Of a DNA stretch of 64,000 nucleotides, positions 10,840 through 21,515 are shown in pieces. The DNA lies in contig JAAEAF010002613.1 in assembly GCA_011037195.1 (NCBI GenBank), forward strand, positions 1 to 64,000, read 5' to 3'. Both the position numbers and the translations under genes were made by a program. The notes beneath the pieces are model-generated. The model was not told the origin of the DNA and made no database searches. It saw only the letters and a program-made list of their open reading frames with translations. How positions within the stretch are numbered: the first letter of the stretch is position 1; each line of letters begins with the position of its first letter. The DNA is from Triatoma infestans (taxonomy: Eukaryota > Arthropoda > Insecta > Hemiptera > Reduviidae).

Positions 10840-11620
10840 GAATTTTGAGATCCCCTGAGTTATAAAAAAAATGTTTTCAGCGAATGGTACAATGGAGTTG
10901 ATGAGGAGAGAAATTAGGATTGAATAATTAGACGAAATATGAAGACACTGTTTTAATATGGCTATAAGTTACACAAACTGCACTGGACTGTAATGATTTT
11001 TGTAGAATAAAGGGTGGGAGTAGAAATATGACACAATGCGATGTATATGGTTGAATCTGATTGATTTCTAGCTCTCTCACTGGCTTATATACAGGTTCTC
11101 CACTCCAGCCTGCTTAAGTGAGGGAGTACCAGAGAGAGTCTTTTTTCACTCGGTCGGGCTTGTGCTCTCTCTTTTGCCGTTACAAATGGTCTGTGTATGA
11201 ACAAAATAGTATTTCAATAACAAAACAAAAAATTAAGCTTAAATTTGAATTCAATTTAAGCATCCATTTATGCATCTGACACGAAGGTTACGGACAAATT
11301 CCATCAAGCGGAATTGCGAGTTTACCGAATAATTTTTTACAGTTTTTGTGATTTTCTTGAAATCGGCTTCATTGATTTGTTTTAAACTTCGTATAAAATC
11401 TACAGACATAAATACCTATCGCATTTCTTTTGTTACATTTTCCTAAAAAAATTGATTTTTTTGGGAGTTCTGAGGGAATAGTAGCGTAATGCTTTCCTCC
11501 AAAATACCACTTCAGTACAACACTATGGCTTTACGACCTACATAACATTAATATACATTACAAGCATTGATAGAATTTCAAATTTGAAAAACACCGGTTA
11601 ACCGGAGAATGCGACTTTAA
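10840..11620 (+). repeat. Dispersed repeat R, copy interrupted by a solo LTR
   Basis: TTTGAGATCCCCTGAGT and TTCAGCGAATGG (to 10887) are R phrases. They continue after the LTR as AATGGTCTGTGTATGAACAAA (11185 on) and then ATCTGACACGAAGGTTACGG, ATCAAGCGGAATTGCGAG and CTTCAGTACAACACTATGG. Removing the LTR and one AATGG restores the R order seen at 61600-61700. Confidence 0.75.
10888..11184 (-). mobile_element. Solo LTR, family B, copy 1
   Basis: 297 bp; on the minus strand it begins TGTAACGGCAAAAGAGAGAG and ends CTCCATTGTA. A perfect 5-bp duplication AATGG flanks it (10883-10887, 11185-11189). It contains a TATA motif (TGTATATAAG on minus, near 11085) and an AATAAAG-type signal region. It is related to 50626-50935. 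Confidence 0.85.
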
Positions 11621-11800
11621 GAATAGGTTTTTGAATTTGTTGGAAATTTTGTCGAAAAAGGGCTACGCTTATTTTCTCTTTAAACATGGACTGCTTTGGG
11701 AAAAATGTACTGATTAAATTTTTTGCTACTGGTTTTGTTGGTCTGTCTGATAGGTTTAATTTAAACTGCACAAGCCTTTTTAAATTTTGAAAAACAGTTG

Positions 11801-11985
11801 TGTTTCCGGGTTGTGACCACGTTTCGCCCGTATTGCAATGTGCCTCTTCACAGTCGTAACGCCTTAAAAACCAAGAAGGCAATAAACCCTCGGTCCCTTT
11901 TGTGTTCAAGGTTTACGACCCTGAAGAGGCACTTTGCAATACGGGGGAAAACGTCGGTTCCTGACGCGGTCACAGCCCGAAAACT
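11801..11985. repeat. Foldback repeat
   Basis: Left arm 11801-11859 (GTATTGCAATGTGCCTCTTC) and right arm 11912-11985 (GAAGAGGCACTTTGCAATAC) are inverted copies with one bulge. GC-richer than the surroundings. Family unknown. Confidence 0.7.
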
Positions 11986-12139
11986 TTTTCATGAAAGTGG
12001 CCGCGGAAACCTAAAAGAAGTTTATATTTTTTGACAGAGGGCGTTCGATTGTAGTCCGTTCTGGTATACATTATAACCGAACTAGCTTTATTTATGGCTA
12101 ACCCATCTAAACATTTTAAACGTTGCAACTGTATGTATT

Positions 12140-12541
12140 ATTAAGGTCTAGATCTTAACGGACTAGAACTCTATGGCGCTGCTAAAAAATCAAATCTAAA
12201 CCGCATACAAACCTTACAATCTAAAATTCTTCGTCGAATAGCTAACGCTTCTTTCTATGTTTCAAACCTCACTCTACATACTGATCCCATTCGTAGCAGA
12301 CCTTGCTAAATCCTGTTACATCAACTTCCCTTTGGAAGAAACCCTCCCGTTCCCCAAACCCTCTCGTTCAACTCCTTTCTTCCCGATCACTTCCCGGACA
12401 TCCATCCCAACGGCTCAGGCGTCGATGGCCACAAGATCTCTTGAATTAATGTTGGCCACCCACCACTGGGTGGGTGACCAATATTAACGTTAATATCACG
12501 TCAATTTATATACCTCTTCTTCAATATATTTACAAAAAAAA
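12140..12541 (+). pseudogene. Jockey-like retrotransposon 3' end with poly-A
   Basis: Encodes GLELYGAAKKSNLNRIQTLQ, SKILRRIANASFYVSNLTLH, then a shift into RSVADLAKSCYINF, the characteristic C-terminal region of Jockey-type pol proteins (compare 26140 and 41040). Coding is lost after about 12330. A short 3' UTR follows and ends in A9-A10 at 12532-12541, as expected of a target-primed insertion. 5'-truncated and frame-shifted. Confidence 0.75.
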
Positions 12542-13689
12542 ATGTATTATTAAATAGAATACCTAACAAAAAGTCGTATGAGTGATTCACACCAGATTTT
12601 TATTCATGTTTTTATTTACAACGAAGTTCTTAGTAATTCTTTGTTTATCAGTAATCTATTATCATTAGTTTTGTTCTATCTGTTACGGATATTATTACTT
12701 TTAGCATTTCTAAATTATATTCATTTTTACTTATTTATTTAATTTTAATAAAGTATTTTTAGAATTATCTAATATTGAGGTTATTCTCTATCTCACACCT
12801 CTTCACCTTGTAGTTGAGAGGTGGCAGAAAGAAGCTATTATCTTCAAATATCTAGCGATATCTAATTTTTATAACAATGAAATCTTCCGATAACGTTCTG
12901 TTCAGATAATGTTTTTTTAAATATATATATATATATATTTTATAATCTTATATAAATTAAAAATGTTAGAAAGTGCCAATTTAATACTGGCAGTTAAGGT
13001 CATTAGTTTGGTGTAGATGGTGGAGGAGATATCTCGTCGTGCCATTTTATTGGCTGGTATTTCCATAGAATTAAATATCTCACTATATTCGATAAGTATT
13101 TCCCTTGGGAAAAGGTTGACATTGTAATTTAACTCTGCTCCAGTTTAACAATTGGTTACTGTTTATTATTTTTATGTTTTTTTTTTTTTAATGATCTCCC
13201 CGTCAATAAATATCGCAACACTGAAATTTTTTTGAACTTTACAAGAACACCTAGTTTTAAATAAAACAAAAACAAGTTCAGAAGTTCATAATAAACCATT
13301 TTAATTTGTATTTTGATAATTCTAGGAAGAATTTTTAGAAAAGATATGAAACCATTTTTTATTAGCCTTGTAAAATTTGTTTTTCCTTTTATTGCATGTT
13401 TTTCTTATTAGCAACAAATATATGAAAGAAACTCTACGTTTCGGGAATTTTGTGTTTGCCATTTTCATGAGTATTCTTATTTTATATTGAACATATTGCA
13501 TAAAAAATCGAATTTAGGGCGACCAAATTTTATTTAATATTTGTGAATATACTTATGATTTAAGCTTGTCTCTTTTGTTATAATATGTAGAGGAATTTTT
13601 CCTTTTTCGTTTTTTTTTAGGGTTTATTTTTACTTTGTAGTAGACTTCGTTTAAATGTTGATATTAGTTTTTGTATAATATAAAAGAAT
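12542..13689. other. AT-rich stretch, no gene recognised
   Basis: Includes a partial R-end phrase (TGAGTGATTCACACCAG near 12580) and a TA tract at about 12919-12940. Nothing else is supported. Confidence 0.5.
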
Positions 13690-14240
13690 TTGTTGACCGC
13701 TGATGAATTATGTCATAAAGAAATTTGGTGAGGATTGGTCAAGAAAAAAAAAAAACATTCAATTATGCCAACGTTTTGACAGAGTTTCCTATCTTTATCA
13801 AGGCTTTTGTAAGGGTGTTGTGAGGAGATGTTGGTTGTTGATGATCAAGATAAACACCTTAAGATTTGGTTTACGATATATAATTGATGTATGTAAATAT
13901 ATAACTGACTACCAAGGACTTGCACTTAAGAGTTTAGAACAGAACTGATACTGACAGACTGACGTGGCTAAAAATGAGATGTACGGTGCGATATTAACTG
14001 ATGTGTATCTGAATTCACAGAATGTCCTTTTTTGACTCTGTCTCTCGTATATATATCCAACTGGCCTCTCCTCTCCTCTCTCTCGAGAGGGGCTCTTTCT
14101 CTCTGATGCGTGGTGGGGGTTCACTCGCTAGTGTGGATGAGTGGTGGGGGTTCACTACCCCTACAATATATAGAAAGTCGTGAAGATGTAGAGAAAGAAT
14201 TCTTAAACATATACATTTGTTACATCGCAGAAACATAAAA
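13690..14240. repeat. Foldback repeat G, copy 1, split by LTR A
   Basis: 13690-13807 matches 58146-58250 (TTGACCGCTGATGAATTATG, TATGCCAACGTTTTGACAGAG), and 14166-14235 matches the continuation at 58270 on and, inverted, 58380-58440 (CTTAAACATATACATTTGT). The LTR at 13808-14165 sits between. The 58-kb copy shows the pre-insertion state. Confidence 0.7.
13808..14165 (-). mobile_element. Solo LTR, family A, copy 2
   Basis: 358 bp, TGTAAGGGTG to CCCCTACA, homologous along its length to 508-840, including the CTCTCTCTCGAGAGGGG block and the doubled GGTGGGGGTTCACT phrase. No clean duplication is visible at the ends, but comparison with the unoccupied repeat at 58.25 kb places the junctions. Confidence 0.75.
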
Positions 14241-15867
14241 AAAAAAATTAAAAGTTACTAGTGTCTTGTCTTAGTTTTTGTAATATAAAATGTATATATT
14301 TTTATTGAATATTATATTTAAAATTTAAGAATTGTTACAGCCTTTTAACACGGATGCATTGTTTTATTTTATATTTGTTTTTTTTCCTTATTGTAAAGAC
14401 TGAAAAAAAATGAGTTGAAAAATTTTTAATGTTATCACGTGTAATTCACACATTTAACACAAGTAAAGTTTTTAACGTTTAAAATTGCATATTACAAAGA
14501 AATCATGTATTAAACGATCTAATTTGGAACTTCATAAGATCCAGTCGGTTTGTTAGAAGAAATTATAGGTTACAAAAAGCTAATAAAGTTGATTTAAATA
14601 ATGACAACCAAGAATGGACGGCATTTAAATAATTGTTTCCGGTTGGCAGGCTGGAAAAGTTCATGGCTTTTAAGTTTTTTTTTTTTACTCTTTTGTTTGT
14701 TGGTAGCAGTGTCTTTTTTTTTATCTTTTAAATGATCGATAAAATCGAAATATATATGTGTTGATCTTTAATCTTTATGATATATATAATACATATATCA
14801 GACAGGATATACCGTTGATGTTATCGATAGTCCAGGTAGCAAGATTGGTATAAATGATTATTGAAAGGCGTGCCAAGGAGATCTCCCCTGTTGGACAACT
14901 TCTTTAACGATTGGAGTGCCTGTTAATAATAACCAAAGCACATTATAATTATTACTCGTAAATATACCATGGAATTTCTGATTGTGGTTTGAGGTTAAAC
15001 TCAAAAATTCAAATGAATATAAAAAATTGGTTTAAAATAAACCAACTATAAAAAGTTATTGTATTATACAAATGTTTTACTGTGACATAGATATAAGTTG
15101 TATAAACTTGAATTGTTATTTCTTAATACTAGATATCTATTATAAAAGATTATTGCATAAAGAAATGCATAATGTGAGGGAGTCGGGGGTGAAAAAGGCC
15201 TTGCATTTCTTGTACTAACCATTGTGAAAAAGTCAGCTACGAATTTTTCTAAATGTTCGTTTTTTTTTTGTTTTTTTTTTTTTTGATGTGATTGTAATTA
15301 TTTAGCAAAAAAATTCCCATGTGAAATATTCACACGAAAGTTTTAGTTGCCTTTTAGCACTACAACTAAATATAAAAGATGCTATAACGGATCTTAATCT
15401 TGTCCGGAGCTACATGAATATGATTACCTTGTAGATTATTAAAATAGCCTCAATCACGCGCAGCAAAACATGATAAAGTAGTTGAGTGTTAAGCTTAACC
15501 AAAACATATCTGACTTTAGTAGAATTCCCAGAATCAGTTTTTTCAGGAAAAAATTAAAGTGTGATAAGTTTAGTAAATGTATGAACTAACAATTTTCAAA
15601 ATCTTTAATTCTTTAGAGAATTTTAATGTTAAGTGAATGATTTGAGGTTTCACCATCTGTTAGATACTTGAAATCTTTTATTTCTAGCCCTGAAGAAGAA
15701 TGAAATATAACACGAAAAGTTGGTAGTTAAATAGTTTGCAAAGAAAAGAAGGACAACTCTTGAAATTCTTATATATCAGGTTAAACAACTTGGCCACCTA
15801 TTAACGCTAATGATTGATCTAAGATTAGCTAAGATCTGCCGAGGAAATTATAACCAACGAAGGAATC
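14241..15867. other. AT-rich stretch, no gene recognised
   Basis: A/T-rich non-coding sequence. A weak CTGAAGAAG...ACGAAAAGTT phrase at 15689-15723 recalls the hammerhead-like motifs elsewhere, but without a stem II. Confidence 0.5.
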
Positions 15868-16510
15868 GGAGACCTACATCGGCCTTAGTAAGAACAAACT
15901 CCGCGTCCTTACGGGTTGCCTCACAGGGCATTATCGACTAAGAAGACGCCTTGAGGGTTTGGAGAGTGACGGCATTTGTAGATTCTGTAGGGAAATGGAG
16001 GAAACTCCATTGCATCTGCTAACGGACTGTGAGGTTGCCATTCAAAAACAGATTATGAACCTGGAGGGAAGGGAATAGCTAAGTGGTTAGCGTACTGGAC
16101 TCCCACGCGGAGGACCTGAGTTCGAGTCCAGCTGGGCTACCCTTAGATTTTTTCTTCGTAGGAGCCTCTACAGTTCACTGTCCTGTGATGGACAGTGTTG
16201 TCTGTAGCGAGAGAATACTGTCCGGCGGTGGGCAGTGCTGTGAGAAGGCTCCGGGCGCCAATGACCATAGATGTCGGCGTTCCAAAATTTAAAAAAAAAG
16301 AACCTGTGTAGTTACCAGGAGGAGTAGGAGGCGGATATACCCTCCTTAAAGCCCGCCAGGTTATTAGGATTCCTTAGCGATCTTAACCTGATGGAGGTGT
16401 TGCAGACGGTATTTGCCTAGAACATCTGTTTAGGATGCTGTGAGCAGCCTACTCCACTTAAGGGGCAAAGCACAATAGATCGTGAAAGTCGCAATGTATT
16501 GGGCCTCTAA
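15868..16510 (+). pseudogene. Non-LTR retrotransposon C-terminal fragment, split by a SINE
   Basis: The plus strand encodes KNKLRVLTGCLTGHYRLRR, then DGICRFCREMEETPLHLLTD, the Cys-x2-Cys...His...Cys motif and preceding TGHY block found at the end of RNase-H-type non-LTR pol proteins. Frame is lost at about 16060, where SINE1 (16064-16299) is inserted. 16300-16510 continues as 3' sequence (GGCCTCTAAAAAATAAAGAG). No upstream RT is visible, so this is a 5'-truncated relic. Confidence 0.7.
16064..16299 (+). mobile_element. tRNA-derived SINE1, copy a
   Basis: Begins GGGAAGGGAATAGCTAAGTG (A-box region), has a B box GTTCGAGTCC near 16120, an unrelated body with inverted CACTGTCC/GGACAGTG phrases, GGCTCCGGGCGCCAATGACC near the end, and an A-rich tail. 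Flanked by GAACCTG (16057-16063, 16300-16306). Not a functional tRNA: the acceptor stem is absent. Confidence 0.85.
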
Positions 16511-16589
16511 AAAATAAAGAGTAAATGATTTTTGTGTTAATTTTGATCATATGCAAATGCTATTATAATTTTTACTTTTTATAATTTTA

Positions 16590-17521
16590 GGCGCGTTCAA
16601 TATCTGTGGTGAGGTGATTGGCGCCCGGAGCATTCTCAGTGCACTGCCGGCCTCCGGACAGTGTTCTCTCGTTACAGAAACAATGCCCACCCCTTTTCCT
16701 CCTGGTACTTCGGGGGATCTTTCTAGACCGTACCTACCCGTTCGGGTTTACTGGTCCCCCGTTGCAAGCAACGGGATCGTTCAACAAAAAGGGGATGTCA
16801 CTACCATGGAAGGACTTTTAGTGCAATGCCCTACAATAGCAGAAGTGCCGAAGCAATCCCACGCTTGACCCATTTAAGGACAGGTTGAGATAAACTCAAC
16901 AACTAGCGCAGAGTGATCCCACAACGTGGTCACACTCTACTACCAGAAGCTAGAGAAGGCACTCTCTAGCAGGCTCTGGTGAACCGCGCACACCCAGCAA
17001 ATGCGCTTCCAGCAGCGCGCTAGCTCCGGGGTTAATTTTATATTGCGAGTCTCCTCCCGCTCAACTCATGACCTCGGTCACTGCAGTTATTGGTTAAGCC
17101 ACGGCCACTACGAATCCTACCTCAATTGCTCGGAATGTAGCTTGCGCCCTTAGTTCAGTATTTCAACTCTAACGAGCTAGCGTGACTGATCGCACGCCCA
17201 ATGGATCTAGTGTCAATCTACTGATTCCTGTCCATTGCCTCAAGCACAGGGGTTTCAGTAACCCAGGTAACTTGCAGGCAACCCCTGCAAGGGGAAAGGT
17301 TCAGGATGGGTTGGGGTAGGGAATCCCTAACCTGGAGAGCCAGGTGCTGATTGCACCCCGCAGGATGGGCGATGGCTTCGCCACAAGCCTACGCCAATAC
17401 TTCACCGGACAGTGGTTCTTAAGGCTCCTAGGAAGAGAAAATTAAGAACAGCACAGTTAAACTCTAGCAGGGGACCTACTCTTGAGAGGCCAGCGCGCTA
17501 TCACTGAGCAAATCCCTTCCC
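16590..17521 (-). mobile_element. SINE1, copy b, interrupted by a GC-rich insert
   Basis: The SINE1 tail (16590-16692) and head (17403-17521) are on the minus strand in the right order, but they are about 710 bp apart. The head keeps a recognisable A-box region (GATTTGCTCAGTGATAGCGC), but the B-box part is diverged. Direct reading of both halves supports a single split copy. Confidence 0.75.
16693..17402. mobile_element. GC-rich insert of unknown type within SINE1b
   Basis: About 710 bp of sequence much richer in G+C than anything nearby. It contains GCAAGCAACGGGATCG, AACTTGCAGGCAACCCCTGC and GGGTTGGGGTAGGGAATCCC. No long open frame with a motif and no clear terminal repeat. The phrase AACTTGCAGGCAACCCCTG distantly recalls the end of the composite repeats at 34430 and 53870. 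It may be a retroelement UTR or an unclassified transposon. Confidence 0.45.
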
Positions 17522-17736
17522 AAAACTTTTAGTTAAAATGTTTAATAGAAGCAAATATTTGTTTGAAGCTTAGCTTTCAGGATTTTAGAACAATAAGCAA
17601 GCAATCTAAGTTCAATTCATGACACTCCTGTTTCTAGAGAACAATTTTTTTTTCAAAAGATTCAGCATAATTGTGACACACAAACAGATAAACACTGACA
17701 AAGTATTTTTATTTGTACCGTTGGATAGGCTTCATT

Positions 17737-18512
17737 TTCCTCTTACTAGGAAGTTTTGTGATCGTGACACATTTTCGACGATTTTTGAGGTTTTTCCGGA
17801 AATACGTGTATGAAGATCCTCTGAGTGAGAAAGAAATGTTTTTTGCCAAAGATCCGTGTGTGTGTGTTAACAAAATATCTCAAAAACGAAAAATCCCAGG
17901 AAGTTCAAGCTTGGTATTCCGTTTAGTTGCTATCATCGCATCAGACACGAAGATTTCGAGGGGGGGAATCCATCAACCGGAAGTGCAACTTTACTAAACT
18001 TTTTTTTTTCCGGTTTTGCACTACTTTCACGAAATGCTGCTCCGACCATTTCCTTTAAATTCGTATACTATCTACAAACATAAATACCTATCACTTTTAT
18101 TTAAAACATTTTCAAGAGAATGGTTGCGTTATGCTTTCCCCTAAAGTACAACTTCAGTACAATATATGCTACTGCCCCTTATGTAATATTAATACCAGAA
18201 ATATTTTAGAATTCAAAATTTGAAGAAAATCGGATAGCCGGATGTTCCGGTTGATGGATTTTACCCGTAACCTTCATTATCAGATGCGGAGGTAGTACCT
18301 AAACGGAATACCATCTTTCACCTTACTGCCTTTTTTTTTCGTTTTTGATATATTTTGTTTAAACCCATACAATTCACTGATCTTACGCTAAAAACACTTT
18401 TTACGTACTGAGGAGAGCTCAAAACATGTATTTCCGGTAAAAACTCAGTTTCGAAAAATTTGACCCGTACGCAATACTTTTTTTCTTACCAAGGAGTAAG
18501 AGAAAGTAAAAA
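17737..18512. repeat. R-related foldback copy
   Basis: Both ends carry the R start: TCCTCTTACTAGGAAG... at 17739 on plus and ACTTTCTCTTACTCC on minus at 18512, each followed by GACAC/GACCCG, CCGGAAATAC and CCTCTGAGT / ACTGAGGAG phrases. The two outer ~150 bp are therefore inverted copies, with R body between. Confidence 0.65.
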
Positions 18513-18857
18513 AAAAATGAAGGAATCAATTTTATAAAATATATACTGTTGATTGTGTTATCGAGAAAAGTGTGAAAATAACAAAGCACGTCTATATCAA
18601 GGCTAAAATCCTAAAATGGAGGTGATTGTTGCGGCAATGGAAAATCACCAAGAGTACAAAATATTGTTAATATTAATAATTGAACAAAAGTACAAAAGCT
18701 TAGTGGAACAAAATTGAATTTTTTTAAGATTAGAGAAACTAAAAGTAAACTTGGAGAAGTAAAATGCAAACTAAAAGGTCTACATTGGTTTTTCTCCAGG
18801 ATGTCACCATCTACTGGCACGCTGAACCCAAACAGCAGTTGTACACATCAACTACCT

Positions 18858-18943
18858 CTGTAAAAAAAAAAAAAATTCTTTGACGCAACAGCCCATGAAG
18901 GGTTGACCTTGGGGCTTCCTAGGACGGCGTCTTGGGCATTTAT
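18858..18943 (-). mobile_element. SINE3 3'-end fragment
   Basis: GACGCAACAGCCCATGAAGG at 18881 matches the 3' end of the tRNA-Glu-type SINE at 24358-24617. The remainder (GACGGCGTC) is partial. It also contains the left copy of the duplication flanking the I-like element. Confidence 0.55.
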
Positions 18944-20755
18944 TTATTTATTTATTTGTTTTTTGTTTTTGTCTGTTTGACATTAACCAGTTATTTGGAT
19001 TTTGAGAGCTGGAAAAAACCAACATATTGACATTTTTAACTACCCTTGGCTTCTAATTGCCTGCAACTGCCAATATGTTGGTGGAAAAAACCAGCCCTAT
19101 CTTTTCAAATTGACATGTCTCTTATAGTCTTCCAGTAACTAGGCTTCTGCACTCTCTTCCCCTTCTTCATTCTTAATCCTTGCAGAGATAAGGATTCTTA
19201 TCCTTAATCTTTAGACATGTCATATCGGAAACAATTTTATGGTTAATGCCTTTGAATATTATGTTGTTTTGGTGTCTAGTATAAGTGAAATGAGCACAGA
19301 ACTACAATGTGCTGAAAGATAATTCCTAATCCGACTTATATTTTCATTTTATTCCCTGTGATGAACTTGTATATGCAAACAAGCGCTTCCTTTTCCATTA
19401 GTGCCAATATGCTCTTTGCGCTACAAGGAAATCTACATACTTGGACAGTGCGGTTACAAACTTTTCTGTTTTTTTACTATACATTTTACAACTAAAGAGT
19501 AAATGATTGATGTCGCCATCCTCTCCTACCGCAATCGCATTTGGGACTATTTACGATGCGTATTTTATAAAGGTGCGGCTTGGTGAGATTATGGTTAAAC
19601 CTCAATCGCATTATCGTGGTGTAGAATTGCCTTTCCCCCTCCAACTCTTCAAACCAAGGGATTCGAGGCTGTATGTCTGAATAATATTTGCCTCTATATT
19701 CTTTTCCGTATTGATCCTGCCATAATTCTAAATACTTACTTTTCAGAGCATTGTTAATATCTCTCAAACTAGCTATCGGAATGTCTTCACCCGACTTAAT
19801 AGCATCTTTTGCCAGGATAATGACATATTCATTACCTTGGATCCCGGCATGCCCTTTGTTCCACACTATATGTATCCTTCCTGCAGCATTCTCCAACCTA
19901 TTCGCTACTTCTACGAGTATCGGGTCTATTACATCACCTGGACATTTTATCTTCTGAAGTGTACTTCTTGAGTCACTGAAAACTACCACAGTGTTGTCCC
20001 TCTTCTGGCTTATCTTATCTGCCAGCCCTATTGCTTTCCAAATTGCTGCCAATTCCGCAGTGTACACCGAGGCGATATTTGAAAGACTGTACTTCTTGGA
20101 GCTGCCAGTCTGGGGGTCCCATATGGCACAATCCACTCCATGGATCGATCTGGATCCATCCGTAAACAGGAAATACAGATTGGCTAGGCTCTCCTCAAAC
20201 ACCGCAGTGATCCCCCAAATCATGCACTCACCCCCTTCGTTTTTAAGTTTGTCATATATGTTCAAATGAACATAATATGACTCTGACCAGACCACACTGT
20301 AGGTTAACCGTCGCCTGGAGATCCTATGCAAAGCCGTGAATATGGAATACATGTCAGTAACAACTCCAACCATCCTGACACTTATCGGCTGTTTCCTTTT
20401 ATACCAAAACCTGTGTGAGGAGACCAAGTCTGCCAGCCTAGAAACTCCCGTTTGAAGCAGCTGATTGCATGATATCAGCCTTCTACACCAGAATCTACCC
20501 ATTAGTAAATCTCTTCTTAGTAGTAGTGTCATCTCTTTAGCCTCCACCAATAGAATACTAGTGGGTGTGGATCTCATGGCGCCCAAGCACATACGTACCG
20601 CTTTATACTGAATTTTATCTAGCTTGGCCAAAGCTGATTGACAAGCATCTCCGTAAATACCGCACGCATAATCTAACTTGGACAAAATTAAGTTCCGGTA
20701 AAGGAGGAGTGCGATTTTCGATCCGCCCCATAAGTCATATGCGCTATATATCGTA
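18944..20755 (-). mobile_element. 5'-truncated I-like non-LTR retrotransposon insertion
   Basis: Flanked by a perfect 15-bp direct repeat GTCTTGGGCATTTAT (18929-18943 and 20756-20770), the expected mark of target-primed reverse transcription. On the minus strand it starts inside the RT thumb region, runs through RNase H and a zinc-knuckle, and ends with a 3' UTR and A-rich (AAAT)n tail at the left. The segment from 19262 is shared with 56302-56922. The extra 19-kb 3' sequence is absent in that copy, which ends in (TA)n. Confidence 0.75.
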
Positions 20756-20766
20756 GTCTTGGGCAT
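19492..20766 (-). CDS. I-like retrotransposon pol C-terminus (RT thumb, RNase H), degenerate
   Basis: An open frame of 424 codons, the longest in the window. Residues about 20-90 match the region after the RT palm (LILSKLDYACGIYGDACQ; GAMRSTPTSILLVEAKEMTL). RNase H follows: FTDGS near 200, TAELAAIWKA near 235, FSDSRS near 263 and GHAGIQGNE near 306. The last catalytic Asp (GNExxD) is Ile here, so RNase H is probably dead. The end shows C-D-C-G but then runs off frame: one base is missing near 19515, and the +1 frame continues GEDGDINHLLFSCKMY, as confirmed by the copy at 56.5 kb. The first Met-Pro-Lys codons lie in the target duplication, so the start is fortuitous. Not a host gene. Confidence 0.85.
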   Translation of the reverse strand: MPKTTIYSAYDLWGGSKIALLLYRNLILSKLDYACGIYGDACQSALAKLDKIQYKAVRMCLGAMRSTPTSILLVEAKEMTLLLRRDLLMGRFWCRRLISCNQLLQTGVSRLADLVSSHRFWYKRKQPISVRMVGVVTDMYSIFTALHRISRRRLTYSVVWSESYYVHLNIYDKLKNEGGECMIWGITAVFEESLANLYFLFTDGSRSIHGVDCAIWDPQTGSSKKYSLSNIASVYTAELAAIWKAIGLADKISQKRDNTVVVFSDSRSTLQKIKCPGDVIDPILVEVANRLENAAGRIHIVWNKGHAGIQGNEYVIILAKDAIKSGEDIPIASLRDINNALKSKYLELWQDQYGKEYRGKYYSDIQPRIPWFEELEGERQFYTTIMRLRFNHNLTKPHLYKIRIVNSPKCDCGRRGWRHQSFTL

Positions 20767-20812
20767 TTATGTGTTTACATAGTAGATGAATTTTAAAGAA
20801 AATCATTGGAGC

Positions 20813-21286
20813 TGTGATGGATGCCAGAAATATAAAAATATATTTAATTTGAAATCATGAAAAATATCAAGAAAAATGTAACATTCGCTTGCAAAAGGAC
20901 TATTCAGATAGAAGACCACTATTGTCTTTTAGAGTTCATGAACTTGATAGCATTGTCTACCCCTTCTTCTCACAGGGGAAGATTTGAACGAACAATTAGA
21001 AGATATTCTTTTAAGACAGTCTGAAACAGACACCGATGCAGAACCTTTTCAGGAATCAGTGCCAGATATAAGTTAATCATAAGAGTTTATTCCAGTAAAT
21101 TAATAAAACATATTGCTGTGTTATGTAAATATCTTTAAAGAATATATTTAATTTAATCTACCAGTCTTTTTTCTTAATTATTCTTATTCTTCTCTCTCTT
21201 AAAACTTACAAACACAAGCCCTTTACTAAACCGTTCACGCCACAAGCTACCACTACACTACAACTCATCACACCAATAACATTTCA
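20813..21286 (+). mobile_element. Solo LTR, family L1, reference copy
   Basis: 474 bp, TGTGATGGATGCC to AACATTTCA, with a perfect 4-bp duplication GAGC (20809-20812, 21287-21290). It contains an AATAAAACATATTGCTGTG polyadenylation-like region near 21099 and the conserved GCCCTTTACTAAACCGTTCACGC near 21210. This copy defines the ends of the family. Confidence 0.8.
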
Positions 21287-21290
21287 GAGC

Positions 21291-21515
21291 CATATTCTAG
21301 AAAAATCATGAAACACTGAAAACAATCATTCAATAGAAAGTCGCCCTTCTGGATACTGAATTTTGACCCTATTCCTCATATCACATGCGATTTTACATTT
21401 TTGAGATATTTCGTTCATACCTATAAAACAAACATGCATAGAAGTCCATTCGCTAAAAGAAACTTTTCCCATACTCAGAGAGCCTCAAAACATGTGTTGA
21501 TTATTAATCATCATG
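21291..21515 (-). repeat. Fragment of repeat R
   Basis: Minus-strand R phrases in order: GAGGCTCTCTGAGTATGGG, AGCGAATGGACTTC and TGAGATATTTCG equivalents. Interrupted at its left end by the LTR. Confidence 0.55.

Noticed and set aside
15689..15725. CTGAAGAAG...ACGAAAAGTT as a hammerhead
   Set aside because: No stem II can be formed and the cleavage triplet is wrong.
19492..20766. 424-codon frame as a host gene
   Set aside because: RNase H and post-palm RT motifs, a target duplication and a second copy show that it is a retrotransposon fragment.
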